Assembly (NCBI GenBank): GCA_002840095.1
Contig: PGZL01000005.1
Span: 186,001-250,000 of the forward strand
DNA: 64,000 nucleotides
DNA from: Gammaproteobacteria bacterium HGW-Gammaproteobacteria-1
GTDB taxonomy: Bacteria; Pseudomonadota; Gammaproteobacteria; Thiohalomonadales; Thiohalomonadaceae
Reading direction: 5' to 3'
The position numbers and the translations under genes were made by a program. Positions 38,233-47,049 of the stretch are shown one piece after another. Under the pieces are notes generated by a model that searched no databases, was not told the origin of the DNA, and saw only the letters and a list, made by a program, of their open reading frames with translations. How positions within the stretch are numbered: position 1 is the stretch's first letter; each line of letters opens with the position of its first letter.

Positions 38233-39894
38233 TCAGAACCTTTCGCCGAACAGCGGCAGGCCCCGCTCGGCGATCTGCCGGCGCAAATCGTCGCCGATGA
38301 AGAAGACCGGCACCGGCAAATCCATTTCCCGGCTGTGCAGGGCGATCACCGCCATGGCCTCGTCACGGTTGCTGTAGCGGGCCTTGGTCCGGAACTTCCC
38401 CTGGCCGTCGGCTACGCACCATTTGTCCTCCCGCTTCTGCATGTTGAGCCAGGGCTCGCGGGTGGGGATGCAGGTGCTTTCCACCGTGCAACCGAAGAGG
38501 CGGCCGAGGCGGTTCAGCGCCTGGGGCAGCTCGCGGTCATAGTGCTGCCGGATGGCGTGCAGGGCACGCATGTAACGCAGCTCCTGGATGTCGCCCGGGG
38601 GCCAGGCGATGCCGGCATAGCCGTTTTCACTGGTCTGGATCAGCATCAGTTTGGCCGCCAGTACCGGCCAATCCTTTTTGTAGGGTGCGTTGGCCACCTG
38701 TCCCCACCAGCTGGTGTCGTAGCCGTCGCGCCGGCCCGACTGATGCCAGTCACTCTGGATTTCCTCGATGAACAGCAGCTTGCGCCCGGCGAGATCGCTG
38801 CGCGTGGTGGTGCGGATGTGCACCAGCACGTTGTGATCGTAGAAGTGCGCGCCGAAAAAGGTGCGCTGATAATCGGGCAGGCTGACGATCCACTCGCGGT
38901 AATCGCGGCCGCCGCACAGGGTGAGGTGATCGAAGCGCGTATGGGTGCTGGCGCCGCTGCGAATGCCGAGGTGCTGGTGGGCATGGCGATCCGCCGCCAG
39001 CTTGGCGTCGACGCTGCTGTCGAAGAACAGGCGCGGGCTGCCGTCCGTCTCGGTGTTGGGGACGGCGCGGCCGTACGGATCGAGGGCAAACCAGTATTTG
39101 TTCAGCGCCATGGGGTGGTCCGGGCAGCGCGTCTTGACCACGCCGACGCGGTAGTTGTACGCATCGTCGACATAACGCTGTATGCACAGGCAGCCGCGGT
39201 CCAGTTTCAGCGCGGCGCGATACACCGCCTGATGGGGCATGCGCAGCACCATTTCCCTGAAGCTGAGGCCGCCGTGGACGCCCCACACCTGTTCGGTGTT
39301 CAGCTCCAGGCGGATGTTGCTGAAATCCACCGCCGCCAGCACCTGCTCCCTGCCCAGCACCGTACCGGCCGGCTGCCGCGCCAGATAATCGCGCACGCCC
39401 GACCACTGGATTTCCTCGTCCCGCACCCCGTGGCGCGTCATGTTGTTGATGGTCGCCAGCCAATGCACCGCATCGGCCCGTGCCAGGGGCAGGGCGGCCA
39501 GCCGCTGCCGCAGCCGGCTGTAGAGGCGGCCCGGCGCGGAATACAGGCGGGCGGACAGTTGGCGCTGGTTGGGGGCGAGGCGGCGGCGGGCGGTTTCGAT
39601 CTGGCGGCGCCGGGTGTCCTGGCGCGCCCAGCGGTAGAGGGCCGTCTTGTCGGCGTCGCTCCAGTCCGTGGCCAGGCGCAGGGTGGCGAGGGTATACCCG
39701 GAATATTCGTAATCGTATTCGGTCCAGCCGCGGCGCGGGTTGCCGGCATCGTCGCGGCGGCGATAGAGCACGTCCACCAGCGCGTACAGCTCGCGATGGG
39801 GGGCGTCCGGCGCCACGCCCGGGTGGCGCAGGGCATGGTACCGGGCCCGGTCGGTGGAGAGGTCTATGACGCGTCCGCTGGGTAGTAGCAACAT
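38233..39894 (-). CDS. Unknown protein with phage-type EIQSDWHQ domain
   Basis: 553 aa from ATG 39894; the ORF extends to 39942. The C-terminal half contains FIEEIQSDWHQSGRRDGY and NAPYKKDWPVLAAKLMLIQ, then TSENGYAGIAWPPGDIQ. This series occurs in large polyvalent proteins and structural proteins of phages and mobile elements, where it is annotated as a large polyvalent protein-associated domain of unknown activity. Here it is a stand-alone protein in GC-rich chromosomal DNA with no phage genes near. The N-terminal half is rich in Arg and Tyr and has no recognisable domain. I cannot name a function. Confidence 0.65.
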   Translation of the reverse strand: MLLLPSGRVIDLSTDRARYHALRHPGVAPDAPHRELYALVDVLYRRRDDAGNPRRGWTEYDYEYSGYTLATLRLATDWSDADKTALYRWARQDTRRRQIETARRRLAPNQRQLSARLYSAPGRLYSRLRQRLAALPLARADAVHWLATINNMTRHGVRDEEIQWSGVRDYLARQPAGTVLGREQVLAAVDFSNIRLELNTEQVWGVHGGLSFREMVLRMPHQAVYRAALKLDRGCLCIQRYVDDAYNYRVGVVKTRCPDHPMALNKYWFALDPYGRAVPNTETDGSPRLFFDSSVDAKLAADRHAHQHLGIRSGASTHTRFDHLTLCGGRDYREWIVSLPDYQRTFFGAHFYDHNVLVHIRTTTRSDLAGRKLLFIEEIQSDWHQSGRRDGYDTSWWGQVANAPYKKDWPVLAAKLMLIQTSENGYAGIAWPPGDIQELRYMRALHAIRQHYDRELPQALNRLGRLFGCTVESTCIPTREPWLNMQKREDKWCVADGQGKFRTKARYSNRDEAMAVIALHSREMDLPVPVFFIGDDLRRQIAERGLPLFGERF

Positions 39895-40116
39895 GCTGGG
39901 TTCCGCCCTTAGGCCGTGTGAGCCTGGATCAAAGCATACCAAAGCAAATTACTATGGATATATGCGGTATTCAACCCAACGGAATTCAGGTGTTCGCGGC
40001 AGGACGGAGCCGCGCCGGCGTGGCTGTGACGGGCGGAAATGAACTATGGTTTTTGATAACCCCACGGTGACGGCCCCCGTCCGCACCTGAGGCTTTCTTT
40101 GCACAAGGAGGCCATC

Positions 40117-40635
40117 ATGAAAACCCTGTTCCGGTTTCTTGCACTCACTCTTGCCGCCGCGCTGCTGACGGTCGGCGCTGCCGCCGACACCCGGCGGCCG
40201 CTGCCGGCCCCGCTGCAGTTCGACATCAACCAATCGGTGATCAAACAGCCTCTGGCCGACGGCGTCAGCGCGGACGATGCCATCGAGGCGATGAAATCCA
40301 AGGCCATTGCGCTGAACATGAAGTTCGTCGCCCATCAGCCCCTGTCGCAGGAGTTGCAGGCCCGCGGCATCAAGAGCGGCCGGCTGGAGATATTCCAGTT
40401 CTGCAACCCCATGGACGCCTATGAAATGGTGAAATTCAACCCGGTATTCGCCGCCTACATGCCGTGCCGCATCGCCCTGGTGGAGGATCAGGAAGGGAAG
40501 ACGTGGCTGATGATGCTCAACCTGGACATGGTCATCGACAACACGCCGCTGACGCCCGAGGTCAAGGCCATTGCGGCACGGGTGAACACGACGCTGAAGA
40601 CCATACTGGAAGCAGCCGCCGCGGGTGAATTCTGA
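40117..40635 (+). CDS. DUF302 family periplasmic protein
   Basis: 172 aa; AGGAGG before ATG 40117 fixes the start. The signal peptide (LFRFLALTLAAALLTVGAAA) is followed by the DUF302 pattern DDAIEAMKSKAIALNMKFVAHQP, LEIFQFCNPMDAYEMVKFNPVFAAYMPCRIALVED, TWLMMLNLDMVI. Homologues are small periplasmic or cytoplasmic proteins often near sulfur-metabolism genes; no activity is proven. It stands alone, upstream of a convergent yebG. Confidence 0.88.
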   Translation: MKTLFRFLALTLAAALLTVGAAADTRRPLPAPLQFDINQSVIKQPLADGVSADDAIEAMKSKAIALNMKFVAHQPLSQELQARGIKSGRLEIFQFCNPMDAYEMVKFNPVFAAYMPCRIALVEDQEGKTWLMMLNLDMVIDNTPLTPEVKAIAARVNTTLKTILEAAAAGEF

Positions 40636-40690
40636 TGCGGCGGCAGGGGGAGGCCCCGCCCGGCACGGCGGCGGGGCGGCGCCGCACCGG

Positions 40691-40969
40691 TTACTCCGCG
40701 GCCGGTTCGGCGGCCTTCTTCGCCTGCCGCGGCTTCTTGCCGGTCACCACCTCGAGCAGGCGCACGCCGTGGTTCTCGACCAGCGCAGTGGCCAGCTGGT
40801 GGGCGCTTTCCGTGGGCAGCGCCACTCCGGCATCCCGGGCCGCCTGTTCCAACAACTCGGCCAGGTTTTCCTGCTGTTCCAGACGGGCGTCGTAGGCTTC
40901 GGCTTCAGCACGGATATCGAACATCGTGGTCGGGTCCTTGTCGCTCGCATATTTGACGATTACAGCCAT
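40691..40969 (-). CDS. yebG: YebG family DNA-damage-inducible protein
   Basis: 92 aa from ATG 40969 in MAVIVKYASDKDPTTMFDIRAEAEAYDARLEQQ, the YebG start. The ORF extends far upstream but those residues are not family-like. E. coli YebG is a small SOS-regulated protein of unknown function. A LexA-like box 92-107 bp upstream supports SOS control. A Lys/Ala/Glu-rich tail (KKPRQAKKAAEPAAE) ends the protein. Confidence 0.87.
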   Translation of the reverse strand: MAVIVKYASDKDPTTMFDIRAEAEAYDARLEQQENLAELLEQAARDAGVALPTESAHQLATALVENHGVRLLEVVTGKKPRQAKKAAEPAAE

Positions 40970-41060
40970 TTTTCCGGTTCCTTGCTTGGTGTGGAGTCGG
41001 GTAGGGGTTTCTGCGGCTAGCGCCGCCGGCGTACGGCCGCGGGGACCGTCGCGGCGCATA

Positions 41061-41076
41061 CTGTATATCGATACAC
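41061..41076 (-). promoter_or_regulatory. LexA-like SOS box upstream of yebG
   Basis: CTGTATATCGATACAC on the plus strand (GTGTATCGATATACAG on the coding strand) matches CTGT-N8-ACAG except for the last base. It lies 92-107 bp upstream of ATG 40969. Confidence 0.65.
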
Positions 41077-41202
41077 CACAGAAAAACAAGCGCGGAAGGC
41101 ACCGACGGGTATGGGCCGGAACGATTAAGTTTTGACCGGCGCGGCGCCGGACCTTACCCTTATCGCCAACGGACACAGACACCATAACGTGACGATCGGG
41201 GC

Positions 41203-41838
41203 ATGGGCATGAGCGAAAACACTTTTGCAGTGGTGTTTACCGGGCAACTGGTCGAGGGCGCCGCGGCGGAGCAGGTCAAGGCCAACTTCGCCCGGCTGTT
41301 CAAGGTGGAGATGGAGAAGGTGGCGCCCATGTTTACCGGCAAGCCGGTGACCATCAAGCGCGGCGTCGACGCGGCCACCGCCCGGAAGTACCAGCAGGCC
41401 TTGCAGCAGGCCGGGGCGGTATGCAGTGTGGTCGATCAGGCCGCACCGGCGCCTGCTCCGGCAACACCCCCTGTTTCCGCGGCTCCGGCCGCACCTGCGG
41501 CAGCCGCAGCGGCGGGGCTGAACGCTACCCTGGCCGAACCGGGAGCGCTGCTCAAGGAACCGGAGCCGGTGGAGGAGGCCCGGATCGACGTCTCGCATCT
41601 GAGCATGGGCGCCGTGGGGGAGACGCTGGTGGAGCCGGAGACGGTACCCGAGTTCGAGGTGGACCTCAGTGCCCTGACCATGGCCGAGGCGGGAGTGGAT
41701 TTGACTACGCCGGGCGCCGTCGAGCCCCCGCAATTTACCTTCGATGCCTTGTCCCTGGCCGAACCCGGCGCGCTGTTGCAGGAACCGGAGGAGGTCGCCG
41801 CTCCGGCCATCGACACCAGCCGCATCAGCCTGGCATGA
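41203..41838 (+). CDS. Protein with small alpha/beta N-domain and repeated acidic AEPGALL C-region
   Basis: 211 aa (ATG 41203 or 41209). The N-terminal ~70 residues (FAVVFTGQLVEGAAAEQVKANFARLFKV through ATARKYQQALQQAGAVCSVV) match a small domain found at the N-termini of several proteobacterial membrane or regulatory proteins. A Pro/Ala-rich linker follows. The C-terminal half holds two copies of the motif LAEPGALLxEPE (near residues 108 and 182) among other LSAL-type acidic segments. No TM helix. It is convergent with the lytic transglycosylase gene. The role is unknown. Confidence 0.6.
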   Translation: MGMSENTFAVVFTGQLVEGAAAEQVKANFARLFKVEMEKVAPMFTGKPVTIKRGVDAATARKYQQALQQAGAVCSVVDQAAPAPAPATPPVSAAPAAPAAAAAAGLNATLAEPGALLKEPEPVEEARIDVSHLSMGAVGETLVEPETVPEFEVDLSALTMAEAGVDLTTPGAVEPPQFTFDALSLAEPGALLQEPEEVAAPAIDTSRISLA

Positions 41839-41842
41839 CGGC

Positions 41843-42484
41843 TTAAAGCGTTTCCTTGTAGCGGGAATAGAGCTGGGTGACGCGCCGCACGTAATTGCGG
41901 GTCTCGGGATAGGGCGGTATGCCCTGGTGGCGATCCACCGCATCGGGCCCGGCGTTGTAGGCCGCCACCGCCAGTTTGACGTTGTGGCGGTAGCGGACCA
42001 GCAGTTCCTTCAACAGGCGGGTGCCGCCGTTCAGGTTCTCGCCGATGTCATAGGGATCGCGCACGCCCAGCGTGCGCTGGGTCTTGGGCATGAGCTGCAT
42101 CAGCCCCTGGGCGCCGGCCCGCGACACCGCCTTGTGGTTGAAGTTGGATTCGGCGTGGACCACGGCGCGCACCAGGGCGGCCTCGAGCCCGTGCTGCGCG
42201 GCGACGCTGCGGATCTGCGCGTGATAGTCGTTGTGATTCAACGGCACCCGAGCCCAGTCGGAGGCGGACAGTTCGCAGCCGATATAGCTCAACAGGCAGC
42301 TGGGCTCCAGCTTTTCGTAGGCGCCGGAACGGGGCTTGAGGGCGCTGTAGGTCACCGTGCCGTCGGGCGCGGTGTACTTGTAGATGTCGGTGGCGGAAGC
42401 GGCGGTGCAGAGACAGAGCAGCACGCCGCACAGCCGGGACAGGCGGCGGACGGCGGGCAGGGACTGTTGTCGTATGGCGTTCAT
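41843..42484 (-). CDS. Lytic transglycosylase (SLT family) with N-terminal DUF4124-type segment
   Basis: 213 aa. The signal peptide (SRLCGVLLCLCTAASA) is followed by a DUF4124-type strand pair (DIYKYTAPDGTVTYSALKP). The SLT catalytic domain then has the Glu in VRAVVHAESNFNHKAVSRAGAQGLMQLMP and the AAYNAGPDAV motif near the C-terminus. It cleaves glycan strands of peptidoglycan to anhydro-muropeptides in the periplasm. No MltC- or MltD-type extra domains. The ribosome site is weak. Confidence 0.92.
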   Translation of the reverse strand: MNAIRQQSLPAVRRLSRLCGVLLCLCTAASATDIYKYTAPDGTVTYSALKPRSGAYEKLEPSCLLSYIGCELSASDWARVPLNHNDYHAQIRSVAAQHGLEAALVRAVVHAESNFNHKAVSRAGAQGLMQLMPKTQRTLGVRDPYDIGENLNGGTRLLKELLVRYRHNVKLAVAAYNAGPDAVDRHQGIPPYPETRNYVRRVTQLYSRYKETL

Positions 42485-42608
42485 TTCGCTGGGCGCTTGG
42501 CGGAGCGATGCCGCTCCGATAGGCGCAGCATAAAAACAATCGCGCGCGAAGAACAGGGGAAATTAACGCGGGGCCGGCGCACGACGCACCGGCCCCGGGA
42601 CAGCGAAG

Positions 42609-43175
42609 CTAAATGGCGCCGCGCTCGACGCGCTTTAGGCCGGCGTCGATCTGGCCCAGCGCCGCGTCCAGACTGACCTTGCCGCCCTTGGGTTTGTAGC
42701 CGCCCAGTTCCTTCCACACCCTGAACACCTTGTCGCCGGAAGAAAGTTTTTTCATCTCGCTCTTCTCCAGCCCGGCCTCATCATTGAGCTCGTTCCAGGG
42801 GATACCTTCCTGCATCGGTATCAGCGCGAAATTGATGCCCTCCAGTTCGACCTGCATCGGCTTGCTGATGTTGACCACGTAGATGATGGCCATCATGCCG
42901 GGGGCAAAATCATCCTTGTATTTCTCGACGAAGGTCGGCAGGTCGGCGAGGTCGTCCAGCGAGCCCGACACCAGGGCGAGCTTGCCGTCCTTCTCCAGCA
43001 TCACGCCATGCTCCAGCACCACCGCAGGCGGCTTGCGGCGACCCTGGGCATCGGCCACTTCGCCCTCGACGATGGCCACGCGGCCGCGGAAGCCCACCAC
43101 GCCGTCGGTGCTGGCCTTGTCGATGAAGTTGACGTTCAGGAGCAGGCCGTTCTGGTCGTATTTCTCGATGATCAT
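42609..43175 (-). CDS. Unrecognised soluble protein
   Basis: 188 aa; AAAGGTAAAACG before the ATG. The sequence is well-behaved and GC-rich, with strand-rich N-terminus (IIEKYDQNGLLLNVNFID, VVGFRGRVAIVEGEV) and Lys-rich C-terminus (KVSLDAALGQIDAGLKRVERGAI). No signal peptide or TM segment, and no family recognised. It lies 125 bp upstream of the lytic transglycosylase gene on the same strand. Confidence 0.6.
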   Translation of the reverse strand: MIIEKYDQNGLLLNVNFIDKASTDGVVGFRGRVAIVEGEVADAQGRRKPPAVVLEHGVMLEKDGKLALVSGSLDDLADLPTFVEKYKDDFAPGMMAIIYVVNISKPMQVELEGINFALIPMQEGIPWNELNDEAGLEKSEMKKLSSGDKVFRVWKELGGYKPKGGKVSLDAALGQIDAGLKRVERGAI

Positions 43176-43377
43176 CGTTTTACCTTTCTGGTGAGTGTGT
43201 CGGTTACGGCTGCACCAGCAAGAACGATACCAACCGGAAAAATTGTTCTAAGCGTTTGTTTGTATTAGACGGCCGATGGACGTTTGTGTGTTTGACGACA
43301 CACGGGGGGAGACGGCGGGAGCGGAATTTGTCTCATACCCGACACGCCGCGAACGAGTGCCGCCCGCCACCGCCCGT

Positions 43378-44352
43378 TCATTTCGCCTTCTCCCCCGCGG
43401 TACGGATGACAGCCAGGCGATCAACTCCCGATTCCGGCAGCCAGATCTCGCCCGGCCGGCCGAGTATCTGCCGCACCGCTGCGCCGCGCCGGGGCAGGGG
43501 AATCACGCTGTAGCGTTCCGTTGCCGGTTCGAAGCGCACGATGGCATTGGCGCCGAAATCCGACAGCCAGACCATGTCCTGCCCGTCCACATAGACGGCA
43601 TAGGCGCGCGGTGCGGTGCCGGGCAGCGGCCATTCCCGCCAGGTTCCGCCGGCCGGGTCGTAGCGTCCCAGCTGGCCCGCGTTCCATTCACTCACCCAGA
43701 TGCGCCCGCGCGAGTCTGACCATACCCGCCGTGCACCCTGCCCCGGCGTGGGCGGCTCGATGACGGCGGCGCGCCCACTCGCGGTGTCGATGCGCGCGAT
43801 ATGCGAACCGGCCAGCGAGGCGTAATAGACAGCGCCGTCCGGCGTGGTGCAGATGCCGTAGGGGCCACGGCCGCGCGGCGCCTCGTACACGTCGACGCGC
43901 CCGCTGCCGGGATCCACCCGGCCGTAGTAACCGGCCTGGCCGGTAAACCAGAGCATGCCGTCACCGTCGAAGGTGGCGGTGTTGAGATTCATGTGGGGCG
44001 TGCCCGGCGGCGGATCGTAGCGCCGCACTACGCCGCTGGCGGGGTCGACGCGGACTATGGCATTGAGGCCGGAGTCGGTGACCCAGGGCGCCCCGTCGGG
44101 GCCGACGATGACGCCGTGCGGACGCGAACCGCTGCCCAGGGGAATATGCCGGGTGGCGCCGCTGGCCGGGTCGAGCCAGCCGAGGGCACCGGCCCGCTGC
44201 GCGGTATACCAGACGCCGCCGTCGGCGGCGGGCGCCACGTCGTGGGGGCCGCTGCCGTCGGGCAGCGGGTACTCCTGCAACGCGGGTTGGGCCGCAAGTG
44301 TTCCGGCGCAAAACAGCAGTGCAACAAGCAGGGAATGGGCAGACCTGTGCAT
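43378..44352 (-). CDS. Virginiamycin B lyase-like (Vgb) beta-propeller protein
   Basis: 324 aa; GGAGG before the ATG. The signal peptide (HSLLVALLFCAGTLA) is followed by seven similar propeller blades, each with a motif like GVWYTAQRAGALGWLDPASG or PWVTDSGLNAIVRVDPASG. The enzyme family opens streptogramin B lactones, but most members are propellers of unknown substrate, and a secreted form here need not be a resistance protein. The His/Glu active-site residues of Vgb were not checked. Confidence 0.8.
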   Translation of the reverse strand: MHRSAHSLLVALLFCAGTLAAQPALQEYPLPDGSGPHDVAPAADGGVWYTAQRAGALGWLDPASGATRHIPLGSGSRPHGVIVGPDGAPWVTDSGLNAIVRVDPASGVVRRYDPPPGTPHMNLNTATFDGDGMLWFTGQAGYYGRVDPGSGRVDVYEAPRGRGPYGICTTPDGAVYYASLAGSHIARIDTASGRAAVIEPPTPGQGARRVWSDSRGRIWVSEWNAGQLGRYDPAGGTWREWPLPGTAPRAYAVYVDGQDMVWLSDFGANAIVRFEPATERYSVIPLPRRGAAVRQILGRPGEIWLPESGVDRLAVIRTAGEKAK

Positions 44353-44531
44353 GGTGGACCTCCACGCGGCATGGCGCTCGACGGCACAGAGTGAGTATAG
44401 GCAGCGGGGCCGTACCCGGACGTCCGCGCCGCAAGCAGTTCAATCACCGCCCGCCGATTGATTGACGTCACAGCTACAGAGCGTGGCCCGCACGGTGCTA
44501 ACCTGCACCCGTCGACGATCAGGAAACCGAG

Positions 44532-45167
44532 ATGAGCGATACCAGCCCCACGTCCTCCAACCCGATCCGCGCACGCCTGCTCCAGGCGGCACTGGACTGC
44601 TTTCTGGCCGATGAATACCACAAGGTCACCACCCGGCAGATAGCCGGGAAGGCGGAGGCCAACGTATCCATGATTCGCTACTACTTCGGCGACAAGGAAG
44701 GCCTGTATGAGGAGATGATCCGTGACACCCTGGCACCGCTGCTCGACGTACTCGACGGGACGATGCTCGCCTCGGTGGACGGATTCACGGATTTCCTGCG
44801 CCTGTACTACGACACCATGGCGGCGCGCCCGGAATTTCCGCGCCTGATACTCAAGGTACTGGCGCTGAACCAGGGCCCGGGCCGGCGCTTCATTCTGCAG
44901 TTGCTGGAGCGGGGCCGCAGCGGCGGGGCAAAACGGGTGGGCGAACTGAAGGCCCGGGGTGAAATCGCCGCCACGGTGGATGCGGACGTTTTGCGCATGA
45001 GCTTCGTCAGCCTGGCCATGATGCCCATGCTGCTGAAGCACGTATTCGAGCAGCAGATGGGCCGCCCCATGGACACGGCCTTCCTGCACCGGCTGGCGGA
45101 GTTCAACGGCCGACTGTTTGCGGCGGGACTGGCGTCGGCCGCCAATGAAGGCGGAAGATCTGCATGA
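44532..45167 (+). CDS. TetR/AcrR family repressor
   Basis: 211 aa; AGGA upstream of the ATG. The N-terminal HTH is TetR-type (ALDCFLADEYHKVTTRQIAGKAEANVSMIRYYFGDKEGLYEEMIRD). The C-terminal ligand-binding domain is not assignable. It overlaps the next gene by 4 nt (ATGA), so it forms an operon with the O-methyltransferase and probably controls it or responds to its product. There is no obvious operator in the 180 bp upstream. Confidence 0.93.
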   Translation: MSDTSPTSSNPIRARLLQAALDCFLADEYHKVTTRQIAGKAEANVSMIRYYFGDKEGLYEEMIRDTLAPLLDVLDGTMLASVDGFTDFLRLYYDTMAARPEFPRLILKVLALNQGPGRRFILQLLERGRSGGAKRVGELKARGEIAATVDADVLRMSFVSLAMMPMLLKHVFEQQMGRPMDTAFLHRLAEFNGRLFAAGLASAANEGGRSA

Positions 45168-46282
45168 CACTGCAGAAGAATCGTGGCGCGGTGCGCCGCT
45201 ACGCCTGGCTGCTCAGGTTTGCCTCCTGGCTGCAATCCATCCCCGGCCGGATCACGCCGCCGCCGTTCCGGCTGGTGCAGATCGGTGCGGCCTTCTGGCA
45301 ATCGTGCGCATTGCACGCGGCAGCCCGGCTCGATATCGCCACCGCTCTCGCTGACGACACCCTGGACGCGGACGAAATCGCACGCCGCGTTTCCGCGCAG
45401 CCCGACGCCACCTACCGCCTGCTGCGCCTGCTGACGGCGCTGGGCGTGTTCGAGGAAACCACTCCACACCGCTTCCGCAACAACCGGCTGTCCGCCTGCC
45501 TGCGCGAGGACAATCCGCACAGCGTGCGCGCCATGATACTGATGCACAACAGCACGGCCATGAGCCGCCCCTGGTACGCACACCTGGAGCAGGGCATACG
45601 CGATGGCGGGGTGCCGTTCGAACTGGCCCACGGCGAGACGCTGGTCGGTTACATGGATACGCACCCGGACTTCGACGCCCTGTTTTCCCGCGCCATGGAC
45701 AGCGTGGAGGCGCTGGCCGGAAACAGTTTCGCCACGGACTTCGACTGGGGGCGTTTCACGCGTGTGATCGACGTGGGCGGTTCGAAAGGCAGCAAGACCC
45801 TGGCGATTCTCAAGCGGCACCCGCACCTGACGGCGCTGGTGATGGATCGCGCCGGAGTCATCGCCGGTGCCCATGCTTACTGGAGCAGCCGCGAGGATGC
45901 GGCACTGCTGGCGCGCATGGAGTTTCAGGCGGGCGACATATTCGAGACCGTCCCCGCCGCCAGGAATGCACGCGATGTGTATTTCCTCAGCGCCGTGCTC
46001 CACGGCTTCGACGACGCCGATGCCGTCCGGGCACTGCATACGCTGGCGACGGCCACGGCGGGGACCGGCGCCCGCATCGTCCTGCTGGAAATGGTGCTGC
46101 CCGAGGCCGGAGCGGATTTCGCCGCCGCCTCCTTCGACATGCAGATGTTCATGGGCACCCGAGGCAGGGAACGCACCCTGGGGCAATGGCAGGAACTGTT
46201 CCGGCAGGGCGGCGTGGTGCTGGACGAGGTGGTAAGCCTGCAATCCTTTGCCAGGATGCTGGTGGTGCGGGCCATCGGGTAA
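45164..46282 (+). CDS. SAM-dependent O-methyltransferase (hydroxyneurosporene/Methyltransf_2 type)
   Basis: 372 aa; the start overlaps the TetR stop (ATGA). The N-terminal winged-helix dimerisation domain (ALHAAARLDIATALADDTLDADEIARRVSAQPDATYRLLRLLTALGVF) precedes the SAM-binding domain with VIDVGGSKGSKTLAIL (motif I), ALVMDRAGVI and the catalytic-type His in FLSAVLHGFDDADAVRAL. The substrate is unknown; relatives methylate phenols, polyketides or carotenoids. Confidence 0.87.
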   Translation: MTLQKNRGAVRRYAWLLRFASWLQSIPGRITPPPFRLVQIGAAFWQSCALHAAARLDIATALADDTLDADEIARRVSAQPDATYRLLRLLTALGVFEETTPHRFRNNRLSACLREDNPHSVRAMILMHNSTAMSRPWYAHLEQGIRDGGVPFELAHGETLVGYMDTHPDFDALFSRAMDSVEALAGNSFATDFDWGRFTRVIDVGGSKGSKTLAILKRHPHLTALVMDRAGVIAGAHAYWSSREDAALLARMEFQAGDIFETVPAARNARDVYFLSAVLHGFDDADAVRALHTLATATAGTGARIVLLEMVLPEAGADFAAASFDMQMFMGTRGRERTLGQWQELFRQGGVVLDEVVSLQSFARMLVVRAIG

Positions 46283-46358
46283 GGAGGCGCCGCCTGTCGA
46301 CGCCTTCCGGCAGCGTCTATCCTGTGTAGTAGACATCGTCAGCCGAGGAGTACCCGTC

Positions 46359-46949
46359 ATGACGACCAGGTTTCGCCACACCGCGTTGTTTCTGCTCTTC
46401 CTACTGTCACCGGCCCTGCACGCCGGCGAGACTGCCACCTTCGCCGGCGGCTGCTTCTGGTGCGTGGAGGAGGCCTTCGACAAGGTCCCGGGAGTCATTG
46501 CCACCACGTCCGGCTTCGCCAACGGCGGCGCCCCGAACCCCACCTACGATCAGGTCTCGGCCGGGGGAACGGGGTATGTGGAGGCGGTGCAGGTGGAATT
46601 CGATCCGGAACGGGTGAGTTACACGCAGCTGCTGCAAACCTTCTGGCGCAATCACGATCCGCTGGATGGCCGCGGCCAGTTCTGCGATCGCGGCGATCAG
46701 TACCGCCCGGCCATCATCTACCACGATGATGCGCAGCGGCAGCAGGCCAATGCGTCGCTGGCGTCACTGCGCCAGGAGCAACCCTTCAAAGGCGACATCA
46801 TCACGCCCGTCGAGCCGTTCAAGAACTTCTATCCTGCCGAGGAATATCACCAGGACTTCCACAACAAGAATCCCCTCCGCTACAAGTTCTACAAGTACAA
46901 CTGCGGCCGCCCGGCGCGGCTGGAACAGCTGTGGGGCAAGCCGGAGTAA
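46359..46949 (+). CDS. msrA: Peptide methionine sulfoxide reductase MsrA, exported
   Basis: 196 aa; GAGGAG 8 nt before the ATG. The signal peptide (TALFLLFLLSPALHA) is followed by the MsrA core GGCFWCVEEAFDKVPGV with the catalytic Cys in GCFWC, a Glu/Asp set in QFCDRGDQYRPAI, and a resolving Cys in YKYNCGR. It reduces methionine-S-sulfoxide in proteins, here probably in the periplasm. A hairpin TGTAGC-TTTT-GCTACA follows at 46965-46980. Confidence 0.95.
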   Translation: MTTRFRHTALFLLFLLSPALHAGETATFAGGCFWCVEEAFDKVPGVIATTSGFANGGAPNPTYDQVSAGGTGYVEAVQVEFDPERVSYTQLLQTFWRNHDPLDGRGQFCDRGDQYRPAIIYHDDAQRQQANASLASLRQEQPFKGDIITPVEPFKNFYPAEEYHQDFHNKNPLRYKFYKYNCGRPARLEQLWGKPE

Positions 46950-46964
46950 TGCCCTTGACCACTG

Positions 46965-46980
46965 TGTAGCTTTTGCTACA
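46965..46980. terminator. Small hairpin after msrA
   Basis: TGTAGC-TTTT-GCTACA, a 6-bp perfect stem 16 bp after the msrA stop. No T tract follows, so it is only a candidate. Confidence 0.4.
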
Positions 46981-47049
46981 GAAGTACAGGGCTGCCGTGG
47001 TTAATGTCTCCGTCGTGGCGCATTCAGCCATCTGACGAAGGAGACAACC

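Noticed and set aside
38335-39885. 516-codon plus-strand ORF opposite the EIQSDWHQ-domain gene
   Set aside because: Shadow frame; the minus-strand protein has conserved motifs, the plus-strand one has none.
44807-46543. 578-codon minus-strand ORF opposite TetR and methyltransferase genes
   Set aside because: Both plus-strand genes have family motifs and a 4-nt overlap; the antisense frame has neither.
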